A stretch of DNA of 64,000 nt. Source: Leifsonia sp. C5G2 (GTDB lineage Bacteria; Actinomycetota; Actinomycetes; Actinomycetales; Microbacteriaceae). Shown here piece after piece: positions 22,713-32,800 of this stretch. Location: positions 1-64,000 of the forward strand of contig NZ_JABFMV010000013.1 of assembly GCF_013359685.1 (NCBI RefSeq). The letters are read 5' to 3'. Below the pieces are notes generated by a model, which saw only the letters and a list, made by a program, of their open reading frames with translations, made no database searches and had not been told where the DNA came from. How positions within the stretch are numbered: position 1 is the stretch's first letter; each line of letters begins with the position of its first letter. The position numbers and the translations under genes were made by a program.

Positions 22713-24964
22713 TTGGCTTGGGGCTCGGGGCGGGTGACGAGGGTGAGGCGCTGGGTAGGGCGCGTCATGGCGACGTAGAGGGAGGCGGCGCCGCGCGGGG
22801 ACTCGGCGGCGAGCGCGTAGGGGTCTGCCAGGACGACGGCGTCGAACTCCAGGCCTTTCGCCTCGTAACCGGTCAGCACGGCGATCGGCCGCGAGAGACC
22901 CGTGGCACCGCGGCCGGCTTGGTCGCCGAAGCGCGCGGCGACGGCCTCCGCCACGGCGGGCAGGTCGGCGGCGGTCGCGATGACGGCGACCGTTCCGGTG
23001 CCGTCGATGCCGCGGTCGTGCGCGACGGCCTCCGCCACGGCGTCGCCCAGCGCGCCGGCCTCCGCGGAGGCGGCGGTCACCCGGCGGATCGGCCACTCGC
23101 CCTCGCGCACCGCCCGCGTCGGCGTGATCGGGAGGCCTGCGTCGGCGGCGATCCGCTCGGCCTCGCGTGTGATCTGCGCGGGCGTGCGGTAGTTGACCGT
23201 GAGCTCCTCGAGCCGCCAGGCGTCTTTGAACAGGGGCTGGAGCGCCTCCCGCCAGCTCGTCGCACCCGCCGCCGACGCGACCTGCGCGATGTCGCCGACG
23301 ATCGTGAACGACTTCATCGGGCAGCGGCGCAGCAGCACCCGCCACTGCATCGGCGACAGCTCCTGCGCCTCGTCCACGACGACGTGGCCGTACGTCCAGC
23401 TGCGGTCGGCTGCGGCGCGCTCGGCGGTCGTGCCGCGGTCGGCCTGCTCGGCGAAGCCGTCCGCCAGCTGCTCGGCGCTGACCAGGCCCTGAACGCCCAT
23501 GTTCCGGATGGCCGCCCGCGCGTTCTCGAGGTCGCGCTTGCGCTGGCGCTCCCGCTCCCGGTCGGCGGGGTCCGGCCTGCCGGGGAAGTCGCCGAGCAGC
23601 TCGGCCGCCTCGTCCAGAAGCGGGACGTCGGAGACGGTGAACGGCTCCGAGCGGTCACGCGCCAGGGCGGCCCGCTGCGCGTCCGTCCACCGCGGCGTGA
23701 GCTCGGCGAGCCAGGAGGGGCGCGCGTACAGGTCCTGCAGCAGCTTCTGCGGCGTCAACGGCAGCCAGGCGGTGTTGAGCAGCACGCGGACGTCGTAGGA
23801 GGTGCGCAGGTCCTCCCGCAGCACCTTCAGGTCGGCGTCGTCGATCGTGGAGCCCGCGGCCCGCAGCTGTGCCGCGAGCTGGTCGGTCAGCTCGCCGAGC
23901 GCGTGCTTCACGAAGGTCACCCGGGCGACGTTGTGCGGTTTCCCGGTCCGCTGGGCCTTCGCGATGGCGCGCTGGACGAGGTCGGGTCGCACCGTCAGCC
24001 GCTCGTTGTCGACGACGATGGTCTGCTCCTCCGCCGGCGCCTTCTGCCGGGACTTCACCGCGCGGGAGAGCAGCCGCGCCATCTGGGCCGATCCCTTCAG
24101 CACCGCGGCGTCGGGGGCATCCTCGGCCGTCGCCTCCACGCCGGGGAACAGGTCGCCGAGCGTCGACATGACGACACCGGTCTCGCCGAGCGAGGGCAGC
24201 ACGGCCTCGATGTACCGCAGGAAGGCGGTCGACGGGCCGACGACGAGCACACCGGAGGCGCTCAACCGCTGCCGGTTCGCGTACAGCAGGTAGGCGGCGC
24301 GGTGGAGGGCCACCGCGGTCTTGCCGGTGCCCGGCCCGCCCTGGACGACCAGCGCGCCGCGCAGGTCGGAGCGGATGATGCGATCCTGCTCGGCCTGGAT
24401 GGTCGCGACGATGTCGTGCATGCGCCCGGTGCGCTGCGCGGTGAGGGCCGCGAGCAGGGCACCCTCGCCCTGCACCTTCTCCTGCGCCTGATCGCCGTCG
24501 AGCAGCGCCTCGTCGAACACCTCGTCGTCGATCCGCGTCACCTGCCGGCCGGACATCGTCAGGTGGCGCCGGGCGCGCACCCCCATCCGCTCGCTGGCGG
24601 TCGCCTGGTAGAACGCGCCGGCCTGCTGGGCGCGCCAGTCCACCAGCACCGAGCGCTCCTCGTCGTCGCGGAGGCCCACCCGGCCGATGTACCGGTGGTC
24701 GGAGCCGTCCATCGGCTCCTCGAGCAGCAGCCGGCCGAAGACGAGACGCGAATCCACCTCCCGGAGCTGGGTCAGCTGGTCCTCGTACAGCCGGGCGAAG
24801 GCGTCGCGTTCGCTGCGCGCCTGGTGGTTGCTCCCGACGCTGTCGCGGCGGACGCGGGCCAGCCGCTCCTCGGTCTCCGCGCGCAGCCGATCGAGCCGTT
24901 GGTACAGCTCCGAGACCACAGCGCGTTCGCGTTCGAGCTCCGACTCCACCACGCCCATGGCCAC
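22703..24964 (-). CDS. helD: HelD/HelR-like RNA polymerase-recycling ATPase
   Basis: The 753-residue UvrD-like superfamily 1 protein has an N-terminal coiled coil (about residues 5-75), Walker A GGPGTGKTAVALHRAAY (about residues 209-225), a Walker B/motif II region VVDEAQELSPMQWR and late motifs EAKGLEFDAVVL and YVAMTRPTQRLTLV. This is the layout of HelD and of actinobacterial HelR, which release stalled or rifamycin-bound polymerase. It is divergent from the DEAD-box helicase gene. No rifamycin-associated element was found upstream. Confidence 0.88.
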   Translation of the reverse strand: MAMGVVESELERERAVVSELYQRLDRLRAETEERLARVRRDSVGSNHQARSERDAFARLYEDQLTQLREVDSRLVFGRLLLEEPMDGSDHRYIGRVGLRDDEERSVLVDWRAQQAGAFYQATASERMGVRARRHLTMSGRQVTRIDDEVFDEALLDGDQAQEKVQGEGALLAALTAQRTGRMHDIVATIQAEQDRIIRSDLRGALVVQGGPGTGKTAVALHRAAYLLYANRQRLSASGVLVVGPSTAFLRYIEAVLPSLGETGVVMSTLGDLFPGVEATAEDAPDAAVLKGSAQMARLLSRAVKSRQKAPAEEQTIVVDNERLTVRPDLVQRAIAKAQRTGKPHNVARVTFVKHALGELTDQLAAQLRAAGSTIDDADLKVLREDLRTSYDVRVLLNTAWLPLTPQKLLQDLYARPSWLAELTPRWTDAQRAALARDRSEPFTVSDVPLLDEAAELLGDFPGRPDPADRERERQRKRDLENARAAIRNMGVQGLVSAEQLADGFAEQADRGTTAERAAADRSWTYGHVVVDEAQELSPMQWRVLLRRCPMKSFTIVGDIAQVASAAGATSWREALQPLFKDAWRLEELTVNYRTPAQITREAERIAADAGLPITPTRAVREGEWPIRRVTAASAEAGALGDAVAEAVAHDRGIDGTGTVAVIATAADLPAVAEAVAARFGDQAGRGATGLSRPIAVLTGYEAKGLEFDAVVLADPYALAAESPRGAASLYVAMTRPTQRLTLVTRPEPQANSS

Positions 24965-25232
24965 CTCTCGTTTCCGGGCCGACAGTCTACGACCTCCGGT
25001 TGTGTCTGCGCTCTCAGCACTCGCACGGCGGTATGCCCTAGAGTGATGGTGCGGGCCGATTCTGCCCGCTGCGTCGTAGAACGCTTCGCGTCGCGCCGGG
25101 CCTGTGTCGGGTCACCTTCCGACTCCGCCCCGCACGCTTCTCTTCATACGGCGAACGATCGCGCCGCTCGGTGCGCTCGCCACCCGCCCGGTCCGCCGCA
25201 TGCCGACCGGTCACCGCCCGAAAGGCACACCT

Positions 25233-26855
25233 TTGTCCCAGACTTTCGCCGACCTCGGCGTCCCCACTCCGCTCGTCTCGGTCCTCGCGGCCGACGGCAA
25301 GACCACCGCATTCCCCATCCAGGCCGACACTCTGCCCGACGCCCTCGCGGGCAAGGACGTCCTCGGCCGCGGCAAGACCGGCTCCGGCAAGACCATCGCC
25401 TTCGCACTGCCGCTCGTCGCGCGCCTCGGCACGGTCCTCGCCGGCGGCCCCCGCCGGGCCGGCCGCCCGCTGGCGCTCGTGCTCGCACCGACCCGGGAGC
25501 TGGCCACCCAGATCGCGGCCACCTTCCGCCCGCTCGCCGACGCCTACTCGCTGCGCGTGTCGACCGTCTTCGGCGGCGTCTCGCAGAACAAGCAGGTCGC
25601 CGAGCTGAAGGCCGGCGTCGACATCCTGGTCGCCTGCCCCGGCCGCCTCGAAGACCTCATGAAGCAGGGCTTCGTGTCGCTGGACGCCGTCGAGATCACC
25701 GTGCTCGACGAGGCCGACCACATGGCCGACCTGGGCTTCCTGCCCGTCGTGACCCGCATCATGTCCGCCACCCCGAAGGACGGCCAGCGTCTGCTGTTCT
25801 CGGCCACGCTGGACAACGGCGTGGACAAGCTGGTCACCCGCTTCCTGCACTCCCCCGTGCTGCACTCCGTCGACGACGAGTCCAGCCCGGTCGAGGCGAT
25901 GACCCACCACGTGCTGCAGGTCGACAGCCCGGACGACAAGAAGGCGCTCGTCGAGGCCCTCGCCTCGGGCACGGGCCGCCGCATCCTGTTCACCCGCACC
26001 AAGCACCAGGCGAAGAAGCTCGCCAAGCAGCTGACGGCCTCCGGCATCCCCTCGGTCGACCTGCACGGCAACCTTGCGCAGGCCGCCCGCGACCGCAACC
26101 TGGCCGCGTTCGGCGACGGCAGCGTGAAGGTGCTCGTCGCCACGGACGTCGCAGCGCGCGGCGTGCACGTGGACAACGTCGAACTCGTCGTGCACGTCGA
26201 CCCGCCGGCGGAGCACAAGGCGTACCTGCACCGCTCCGGCCGGACCGCCCGGGCCGGCAGCGCGGGCGACGTCGTCACCGTGATGCTCTCCTCGCAGGCG
26301 GAGGACGTCCGCACGCTGCTGCGCAAGGCCGCGATCTCGGTCGCCCCTCAGCGGGTGACGGCCGGCTCGCCCGCCGTCGTCTCGCTCGTGGGCGATGTCG
26401 CGCCGCGCGTCGCGCCGGCACCGGAGCAGCCGCGGAACGCGGGCGGCGGGATGTCGCAGGGCGCGAACGCCCAGCGCAAGCGCGCCCGCCGCGGCGGCGG
26501 TGCCGGCGCCGGTCAGGGCTCGGGAGCGGGCCGGAACGGTCAGGGCGGATCCGGCAGGCAGGGCGCCGCCGCCGGCTCGGGGCAGGGCCGCATCGACGGC
26601 GCCGGGGCGCAGGGCGGCGGCTCGCGTCGTCGCGGGCGCGGCCAGCGTCCGAACGGGGCTCCGGCCGCGGGCGGCCGCACGGGTCACGCCGAGCACGGCG
26701 CGCCCGGCCAGCGCTCGTCCGCATCCGGTCAGCGCTCGGGCAAGCAGGGGGCGTCGCAGGGCGGCGGCCGTGCGTCGAGCGCCGTCTACTCGACCTCGTC
26801 GTCCGGCGACGGGTCGGTGCGCCGCGGCCGCGGCTCCCGCCGCGCCCAAGGCTGA
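25233..26855 (+). CDS. DEAD-box ATP-dependent RNA helicase
   Basis: The 540-residue helicase has motifs Q, I (GKTGSGKT), Ia (PTRELATQI), II (DEAD in VLDEADHMADLG), III (SATLD) and VI (HRSGRTARAG), then about 140 residues of Gly/Arg/Gln-rich disorder of the kind that binds RNA. It probably remodels mRNA or rRNA, as in cold adaptation or turnover. TTG at 25233 is preferred: homology begins at SQTFADLG and AAAGG sits seven bases before it. An upstream start at 25104 would add an Arg/Pro-rich leader. Confidence 0.9.
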   Translation: MSQTFADLGVPTPLVSVLAADGKTTAFPIQADTLPDALAGKDVLGRGKTGSGKTIAFALPLVARLGTVLAGGPRRAGRPLALVLAPTRELATQIAATFRPLADAYSLRVSTVFGGVSQNKQVAELKAGVDILVACPGRLEDLMKQGFVSLDAVEITVLDEADHMADLGFLPVVTRIMSATPKDGQRLLFSATLDNGVDKLVTRFLHSPVLHSVDDESSPVEAMTHHVLQVDSPDDKKALVEALASGTGRRILFTRTKHQAKKLAKQLTASGIPSVDLHGNLAQAARDRNLAAFGDGSVKVLVATDVAARGVHVDNVELVVHVDPPAEHKAYLHRSGRTARAGSAGDVVTVMLSSQAEDVRTLLRKAAISVAPQRVTAGSPAVVSLVGDVAPRVAPAPEQPRNAGGGMSQGANAQRKRARRGGGAGAGQGSGAGRNGQGGSGRQGAAAGSGQGRIDGAGAQGGGSRRRGRGQRPNGAPAAGGRTGHAEHGAPGQRSSASGQRSGKQGASQGGGRASSAVYSTSSSGDGSVRRGRGSRRAQG

Positions 26856-26870
26856 CCCTCCCGACGAGAT

Positions 26871-26915
26871 GTGAGTAATGGCGGCTATCCGGTCCGGATA
26901 GCCGCCATTACTCAC
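26871..26915. terminator. Bidirectional terminator, 20-bp stem
   Basis: GTGAGTAATGGCGGCTATCC (26871-26890) is perfectly complementary to 26896-26915 around a GGTCC loop, with partial pairing of GAGA/TCTC outside. It ends the DEAD-box helicase transcript and, from the other side, the TetR gene, whose stop codon (26912-26914) lies in the right arm. Confidence 0.92.
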
Positions 26916-27508
26916 TTCTCGGGGGCTTGTGCGAGGCGCTCGATGCCGGCGGTGACGCCGTCGACCAGGACGGCGTAGCTGCGGTCGAGGTCGTCCGGGA
27001 GGCCGAAGCCGCCGCCCAGCTCGAGCGTGACGAAGCCGTGGACCGCGCTGCGCAGCATCCTGATCGCATCCACCAGTTCGTCGTCGGGCAGGCCGAAACC
27101 GCGGAGCACCCCGGCCAGCACCGCGATGGTCTCCTCGGCGCGCGCCACCAGCTCGCCGTCGGCGGGATCCGACCCGTGCGGCGCCACCTGCGTCGCGGCG
27201 TAGCGCCCGGGATGCCGGCGGGCGAAGTCCCGCATGGCGTCGGCCGCCGCGCGGACCGCCTCCGGCCCCGCGCGGCCGATGGTCGCGGCGGCGAGCACCC
27301 GGGTGAGCTCCGCGAGGGACTCCGTCGCCAGCAGGCGGCGAAGGTCGTCGATCGACGAGACGTGCTTGTACAGGCTCGGGACGGCGACCCCCGCGCGCCC
27401 GGCCACCGCGGCGAGGGTGAGCCGGTCGAAACCGGCGGTCCCGCCCTCGTCGACCAGGTCGATCGCCACCGCCGTGACGGCCGCCCGGGTCAGCCCGGCC
27501 CTAGGCAC
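26912..27508 (-). CDS. TetR-family regulator (WHG-type C-terminal domain)
   Basis: The 198-residue regulator has a TetR helix-turn-helix (FDRLTLAAVAGRAGVAVPSL, then YKHVSSIDDL) and a C-terminal domain of the TetR_C_33/WHG kind (AIRMLRSAVHGFVTLELGGGF). GTG at 27508 is used; it overlaps the stop of the upstream hydrolase gene by eight bases, so the regulator is the second gene of that operon. A perfect dyad in the operon promoter is its likely target. Confidence 0.85.
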   Translation of the reverse strand: MPRAGLTRAAVTAVAIDLVDEGGTAGFDRLTLAAVAGRAGVAVPSLYKHVSSIDDLRRLLATESLAELTRVLAAATIGRAGPEAVRAAADAMRDFARRHPGRYAATQVAPHGSDPADGELVARAEETIAVLAGVLRGFGLPDDELVDAIRMLRSAVHGFVTLELGGGFGLPDDLDRSYAVLVDGVTAGIERLAQAPEK

Positions 27509-28364
27509 GCGCGGCCCAGGCCGAAGCGTCCGCGGTGCGAAGTGGCGCGAGGAACTCGAGCGTGCCGGGCACGGCGACATCGGGACGCTGCGCGTGCGGG
27601 TAGTGCGCGGCTTCGGGAACCCGCACGACCCGGACGCGCTGCGACTCCATCCACGCCACCTCGGCGTCCGTGTCGCGGTAGTCGGGGTCGAGGTCCCCGA
27701 CGAAGGCGAGCATCGGCGCCGCGATCTCGGGCAGGCGCGGCTCGACGACCGAGTGCGTCAGCTGCAGCGTCAGGTGGCGGAAGCCCGCGAGGCGACCCGG
27801 CTCCTTCAGCGAGGACCGGATGGCGGCGACGTGCTCGTCCAGCCACGGCGCCGTGGTGCCGCGGTTGAGGGTGCTGCGGTAGTAGCGGGCCCACGCCGAC
27901 GCACCCCACGGCCGGGCGAACAGCACCCGGTACGAGAGGTGGAGGAGGCCGGTCGTGGCCCGGCCCATCGCGGGATCGCGGAGCAGCGGGCCATAGAAGA
28001 CGAGACCGGCGATCAGGTCGGGGCGCTCGGCCGCAGCCCAGGCCGCGGCCGCGGCGCCCATCGAGTTGCCGAGGACGACGGCCGGGCCGCCGAGCGCCTC
28101 CACGAGGGCGAGGACGTCGCCGGCCGTGACGATGTCGCCGAACTCGCGGAACGTGGTGTCGGAGTCCCCGTGAGCGCGGAGGTCGGTGACCGCGACGCGG
28201 TAGCCGGCGGCGACGAGGGCGGGGACGAGTTCACGGAAGCTGGAGCGGAGGTCGCCCATTCCGGGGACCGCCACGACGAGGGGCCCTTGGCCCTCGACCG
28301 TGTAGCTGATGCGCCCGTCGTGGCGCTGCAGGTAGCGCACCTGCGACTCGACTGAAATGGTCAT
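27501..28364 (-). CDS. Alpha/beta hydrolase
   Basis: The 287-residue hydrolase has the oxyanion region VVAVPGMGDLRSSF, nucleophile elbow GNSMGAAAA (Ser at about residue 95), an acid in FVGDLDPDY and the catalytic His in EAAHYPHAQRPD. It resembles haloalkane dehalogenase/epoxide hydrolase-like enzymes, but the substrate is unknown. ATG at 28364 is chosen; another ATG lies two codons upstream at 28370. With the promoter predicted just upstream, the mRNA would be nearly leaderless. It is co-transcribed with a TetR regulator. Confidence 0.88.
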   Translation of the reverse strand: MTISVESQVRYLQRHDGRISYTVEGQGPLVVAVPGMGDLRSSFRELVPALVAAGYRVAVTDLRAHGDSDTTFREFGDIVTAGDVLALVEALGGPAVVLGNSMGAAAAAWAAAERPDLIAGLVFYGPLLRDPAMGRATTGLLHLSYRVLFARPWGASAWARYYRSTLNRGTTAPWLDEHVAAIRSSLKEPGRLAGFRHLTLQLTHSVVEPRLPEIAAPMLAFVGDLDPDYRDTDAEVAWMESQRVRVVRVPEAAHYPHAQRPDVAVPGTLEFLAPLRTADASAWAARA

Positions 28365-28373
28365 AGCCATAAA

Positions 28374-28400
28374 GCTAATACCATTAGCCAAACGAGTCAA
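28374..28400 (-). promoter_or_regulatory. Promoter with embedded 15-bp operator for hydrolase-TetR operon
   Basis: On the minus strand TTGACT (complement of 28395-28400) and TAGCTT (complement of 28372-28377) are 17 bases apart. Between and partly over them lies the perfect dyad GCTAAT-ACC-ATTAGC (28374-28388). A repressor bound there would block polymerase, and the TetR protein encoded by the second gene is the obvious candidate. Confidence 0.7.
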
Positions 28401-28426
28401 GAGCCGTTGCCGACGGCTCCCGGAGG

Positions 28427-29008
28427 TCAGGCGATGCGCCCGAGCGACGCCATCGCCGCCTTGACGAGCGCGCCCCTTCCGCCTTCCAGCTCTTCGCTCA
28501 CGGTGAGCGACGTCGCCTCCTCCGGCGTCATCCAGGTCAGCTCCAGTGCATCCTGGCGCGGGTCGCACGTGCCCGTCACCGGGACGACGTACGCGAGCGA
28601 CACGGCGTGCTGGCGTTCGTCGGTGTACGGCGAGACACCCGGCATCGGGAAGTACTCGGCCACCTGGAACGGCACAGGACTCGCCGGCAGCTGCGGGAAG
28701 GCCATCGGCCCCAGGTCTTTCTCGAGATGGCGGAAGAGCGCCTCGCGCAGGGTCTCGCCGTACAGCACGCGGCCCGAGACGAGGGTGCGGGTGATCTGGC
28801 CCACGGCGTTGGCGCGCAGCAGGATGCCGACCTCTGTAACCTGCCCGAGCCCGTCGACCCGCACCGGCACCGCCTCGACGTAGAGCAGAGGAAGCCGGCG
28901 CCGGATCTGCTCCAGCTCGATGTCGGACAGCCAGGCGGGGCCCGGCTGCGGCCCGTCGCCGGGCAGCGGGTCGGGCGTGGGGTCCGGATCGGGGGTGCGA
29001 ACGCTCAT
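28427..29008 (-). CDS. Nudix-fold protein, DUF4916-like, degenerate Nudix box
   Basis: The 193-residue protein starts with an Asp/Pro repeat tail (about residues 5-25) and then a Nudix-like fold (LLYVEAVPVRVDGLGQVTEV). The Nudix box region reads GETLREALFRHLEKDLG: in place of R-E-U-x-E-E-x-G-U it has R-H-L-E-K-D-L-G, so the metal-binding glutamates are mostly lost. It may bind rather than cleave nucleoside diphosphates, or have a different activity. It is divergent from the esterase gene. Confidence 0.75.
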   Translation of the reverse strand: MSVRTPDPDPTPDPLPGDGPQPGPAWLSDIELEQIRRRLPLLYVEAVPVRVDGLGQVTEVGILLRANAVGQITRTLVSGRVLYGETLREALFRHLEKDLGPMAFPQLPASPVPFQVAEYFPMPGVSPYTDERQHAVSLAYVVPVTGTCDPRQDALELTWMTPEEATSLTVSEELEGGRGALVKAAMASLGRIA

Positions 29009-29123
29009 GCATGAATCCTACGGAAGCGGCATGCATCCACCTACGAGGGACAGGACGACCTGTGGATGGGCGGCACTCCGACGGGGGCTGTGGACGGAAT
29101 GCCCTCTGCGTTGAGAATGGAGA

Positions 29124-29774
29124 GTGCCTTTTCCCGCTCCCGACCTGCGTATCGACCGCGATGCCGTGCTGTGGTCCGCGTCGGAGCGCGACCGCGCCGG
29201 ACGGCCCCTGCTGATCCTCCTGCACGGGTACGCGTCCGACGAGGCCGATCTGTTCGGCATCGCCGCGTACCTTCCGCTGGAGCCGGTGATCGCTTCGCTG
29301 CGCGCACCGATCCCCGAAGGGGCGGGCTTCGCATGGTTCTCGCGCTTCACCAACCTGCCGGGCGACCCCCTTGCGGGGAACGCCGACGCCGCGACCCGCG
29401 CAGTGCTCGACTGGCTCGACGAGCAGCCCCGGGTGCCCACCGGCCTGCTCGGATTCTCGCAGGGCGGCGCGATGGCCCTGCAGCTGCTGCGGCACGCGCC
29501 GGACCGCTTCGACTACGCGGTGCAGCTCTCCGGTTTCGTCGTGCAGGGCTCCCAGCCCGGGGACGAGGAGCTCGCCGATGCGCGGGTGCCGGTGTTCTGG
29601 GGCCGCGGCACGCTCGACGACGCGATCCCGGCCTCGTCGCTGGACCGGACGTCCGAGTGGCTGCCGCAGCATTCCTCGCTGGACGCGCGGATCTATGAGG
29701 GGATGGGGCACGCGATCTCGCCGCTCGAGCTCGGCGACATCTCCACCTTCATCCGCGGCAACCTGCCTCGCTGA
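29124..29774 (+). CDS. Phospholipase/carboxylesterase-type alpha/beta hydrolase
   Basis: The 216-residue enzyme has the oxyanion motif LILLHGYASDE, nucleophile elbow GFSQGGAMAL (Ser at about residue 115), an acid in GTLDDAIP and the catalytic His in GMGHAIS. This is the carboxylesterase/phospholipase family pattern. The GTG at 29124 gives the full N-terminus. Lhr helicase starts 63 bases downstream on the same strand. Confidence 0.9.
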   Translation: MPFPAPDLRIDRDAVLWSASERDRAGRPLLILLHGYASDEADLFGIAAYLPLEPVIASLRAPIPEGAGFAWFSRFTNLPGDPLAGNADAATRAVLDWLDEQPRVPTGLLGFSQGGAMALQLLRHAPDRFDYAVQLSGFVVQGSQPGDEELADARVPVFWGRGTLDDAIPASSLDRTSEWLPQHSSLDARIYEGMGHAISPLELGDISTFIRGNLPR

Positions 29775-29837
29775 GCGTTGTCCACGGGTCTTGCCGCCGC
29801 CCCTGACAGTGTCGGTGGTCGGGTGCAGGATGGTGGG

Positions 29838-32800
29838 GTGAGCGAGGTGCTCGATCGATTCTCCCCCGCGACCCGCGAGTGGTTCCGCGGGGCCTTCGCC
29901 GCGCCGACGGCCGCGCAGCAGGGGGCCTGGGAGGCCATCTCGCACGGCAAGCACGCGCTGGTGATCGCCCCCACCGGTTCGGGCAAGACGCTGGCGTCCT
30001 TCCTGTGGGCGATCGACCGGCTCGCCACCGACCCGCGCCCGGCCGAGGCCAAGGCGGGCACGCGCGTTCTCTACATCTCGCCGCTCAAGGCGCTCGGCGT
30101 CGACGTCGAGCGCAACCTCCGCGCTCCCCTGGTCGGCGTGACCCAGACGGCCAAGCGGCTGGGCGCGGAGCCGCCGCACGTGAGCGTCGGCGTGCGGTCG
30201 GGCGACACCCCGGCCTCCGACCGGCGGGCGCTGCTCAGCAACCCGCCGGACATCCTGATCACCACGCCCGAGTCGCTGTTCCTGATGCTCACATCGCAGG
30301 CGCGCGAGACGCTCGCCGGGGTGGAGACCGTGATCGTCGACGAGGTGCACGCCGTCGCGTCCACGAAGCGCGGCGCCCACCTGGCGCTGTCGCTCGAGCG
30401 TCTCGACGCATTGCTCGAACGGCCGGCGCAGCGCATCGGGCTGTCGGCGACGGTCCGTCCGCCGGAGGAGGTGGCGCGCTTCCTGGCGGGCAACGCGCCC
30501 GTCGAGGTGGTGGCGCCGCCCGCGGGCAAGCGCTTCGACCTGCGCGTCGTGGTGCCGGTGGAGGACATGAGCGAGCTCGGCACCTCGACGTATGCGAGCG
30601 AGAATCCGGGCGATGGCTCCCCTCCTCAGGCCGGATCGATCTGGCCGCACGTCGAAGAGGCGATCGTCGACCGCGTGCTGGAGAACCGGTCCACCATCGT
30701 GTTCGCGAACTCCCGCCGTCTGGCGGAGCGGCTGACCGCGCGTTTCAACGAGATCTACGAGGAGCGCGTGCTCGGCGGCGCCGTCGACACGAGCGCGTCC
30801 GACACCGATGCCCCGCGGCGGGCGCCCGCCGAGCTTATGGGCGGCTCGGGACAGACCCGCGGGTCCCAGGCCGTCGCCGATGCCGAGACGCTTGTGCTGG
30901 CGCGGGCCCACCACGGCTCGGTGAGCAAGGAGCAGCGCGCGCTCATCGAAGACGACCTCAAGACGGGCAGGCTGCGCTGCGTGGTCGCGACGTCGAGCCT
31001 CGAGCTCGGCATCGACATGGGCGCGGTCGACCTGGTCGTGCAGGTCGAGGCGCCGCCCTCGGTCGCGAGCGGTCTGCAGCGGGTCGGCCGTGCGGGTCAC
31101 CAGGTGGGCGAGATCTCGCGGGGCGTGGTGTTCCCGAAGCACCGGGCCGACCTCATCCACTCGGCGGTCGCGACCGAGCGGATGACCGCCGGGCTGATCG
31201 AGTCGCTGCGGGTGCCGGCGAACCCGCTCGACATCCTGGCGCAGCAGACGGTTGCCGCCACGGCGCTCGAACCGATCGACGCCGACGACTGGTTCGACAT
31301 CGTCCGCCGCAGCGCCCCCTTCTCCACGCTGCCGCGCAGCGCATACGACGCCACGCTCGACCTGCTCGCCGGGCGGTATCCGTCCGACGAGTTCGCCGAG
31401 CTGCGCCCGCGCATCGTCTGGGACCGCGACACCGGTGTCATCACCGGCCGCCCCGGGGCCCAGCGGCTCGCCGTCACGAGCGGCGGCACGATCCCCGACC
31501 GCGGCCTGTTCGGGGTCTACATGGTCGGCGAGAAGGCCAGCCGGGTCGGCGAGCTCGATGAGGAGATGGTCTACGAGTCGCGGGTCGGCGACGTCTTCGC
31601 GCTGGGCTCGACGAGCTGGCGCATCCAGGAGATCACGCACGACCGCGTGCTGGTCACGCCGGCCTTCGGCGAGCCCGGCCGTCTGCCGTTCTGGAAGGGC
31701 GACGGCATCGGGCGTCCGGCCGAGCTCGGCCGCGCGGTCGGCGCCTTCACGCGCGAGCTGAGCAGCGCCTCCCCCGCCGACGCCGAGCTGCGCTGCGTCG
31801 AAGCCGGGCTCGACGCCTGGGCGACCAGCAACCTGCTCGCCTTCCTCCGCGAGCAGAAGGAGGCGACCGGCCACGTCCCGACCGACAAGACACTCGTGGT
31901 CGAGCGCTTCCGCGACGAGCTCGGCGACTGGCGCGTGGTGCTGCATTCCCCATTCGGCATGCAGGTGCACTCGCCCTGGGCGCTGGCGGTGCAGGCGCGC
32001 GTGCGCGAGCGCTACGGGATCGACGCGGGAGCGATGGCGGCCGACGACGGGATCGTCGTGCGGATCCCGGACACCGAGGCGCAGCCGCCGGGCGGGGAGC
32101 TGTTCGTGTTCGAGCCGGCGGAACTCGACGAGCTGGTGACCGCAGAGGTCGGCGGGTCGGCCCTGTTCGCCTCGCGGTTCCGCGAGTCCGCGGCCCGGGC
32201 CCTGCTGCTCCCGAAGTACAACCCGGGCAAGCGGTCCCCGCTGTGGCAGCAGCGGCAGAAGGCGGCGCAGCTGCTGGATGTGGCCCGCAAGTACCCGAGC
32301 TTCCCGATCATCCTGGAGACCATCCGCGAGGTCCTGCAGGACGTCTACGACCTCGGCGCCCTCACCGACGTCGCTAAGCAGATCGAGCAGCGCAGCATCC
32401 GGCTGGTCGAGGCCGCGACCGAGACCGCATCGCCGTTCGCCCGCTCGCTGCTGTTCGGATATGTCGCTGCGTTCATGTACGAGGGCGACAGCCCGCTCGC
32501 CGAGCGCCGGGCTGCCGCACTCTCGCTCGACGCCGGCCTGCTCGCCGAGCTGCTCGGCCGAGCCGAGCTGCGCGAACTGCTCGACCCCGCGGTCATCGAG
32601 CGCGTCGAGCTGCAGCTGCAGCGGTTGGCGCCCGAGCGGCGCGTGCGCGGGGTGGAGGGCGTGGCCGACCTGCTGCGCCTGCTCGGACCGCTGTCGGTCG
32701 ACGAAGTGGCGGAACGGCTCGAAGCCGACGGCGCCGCCGCCATCGCGGCGGCCTCTGTCACCGCAGCGGCATCTGTCGACGAGGCGGCGTCGACCCCCGA

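Noticed and set aside
22617-23345. Minus-strand frame ending near 22617
   Set aside because: It is another frame of helD and the terminator region, without its own ribosome site or domain.
24965-25232. Rifamycin-associated element upstream of helD
   Set aside because: The gap was read for the GGGGCTTGC-type inverted repeat known from HelR genes, and no match was seen.
22718-26878. 1386-codon plus-strand frame across helD and the DEAD-box gene
   Set aside because: It reads antisense to helD and out of frame with the DEAD-box helicase; no domain is visible.
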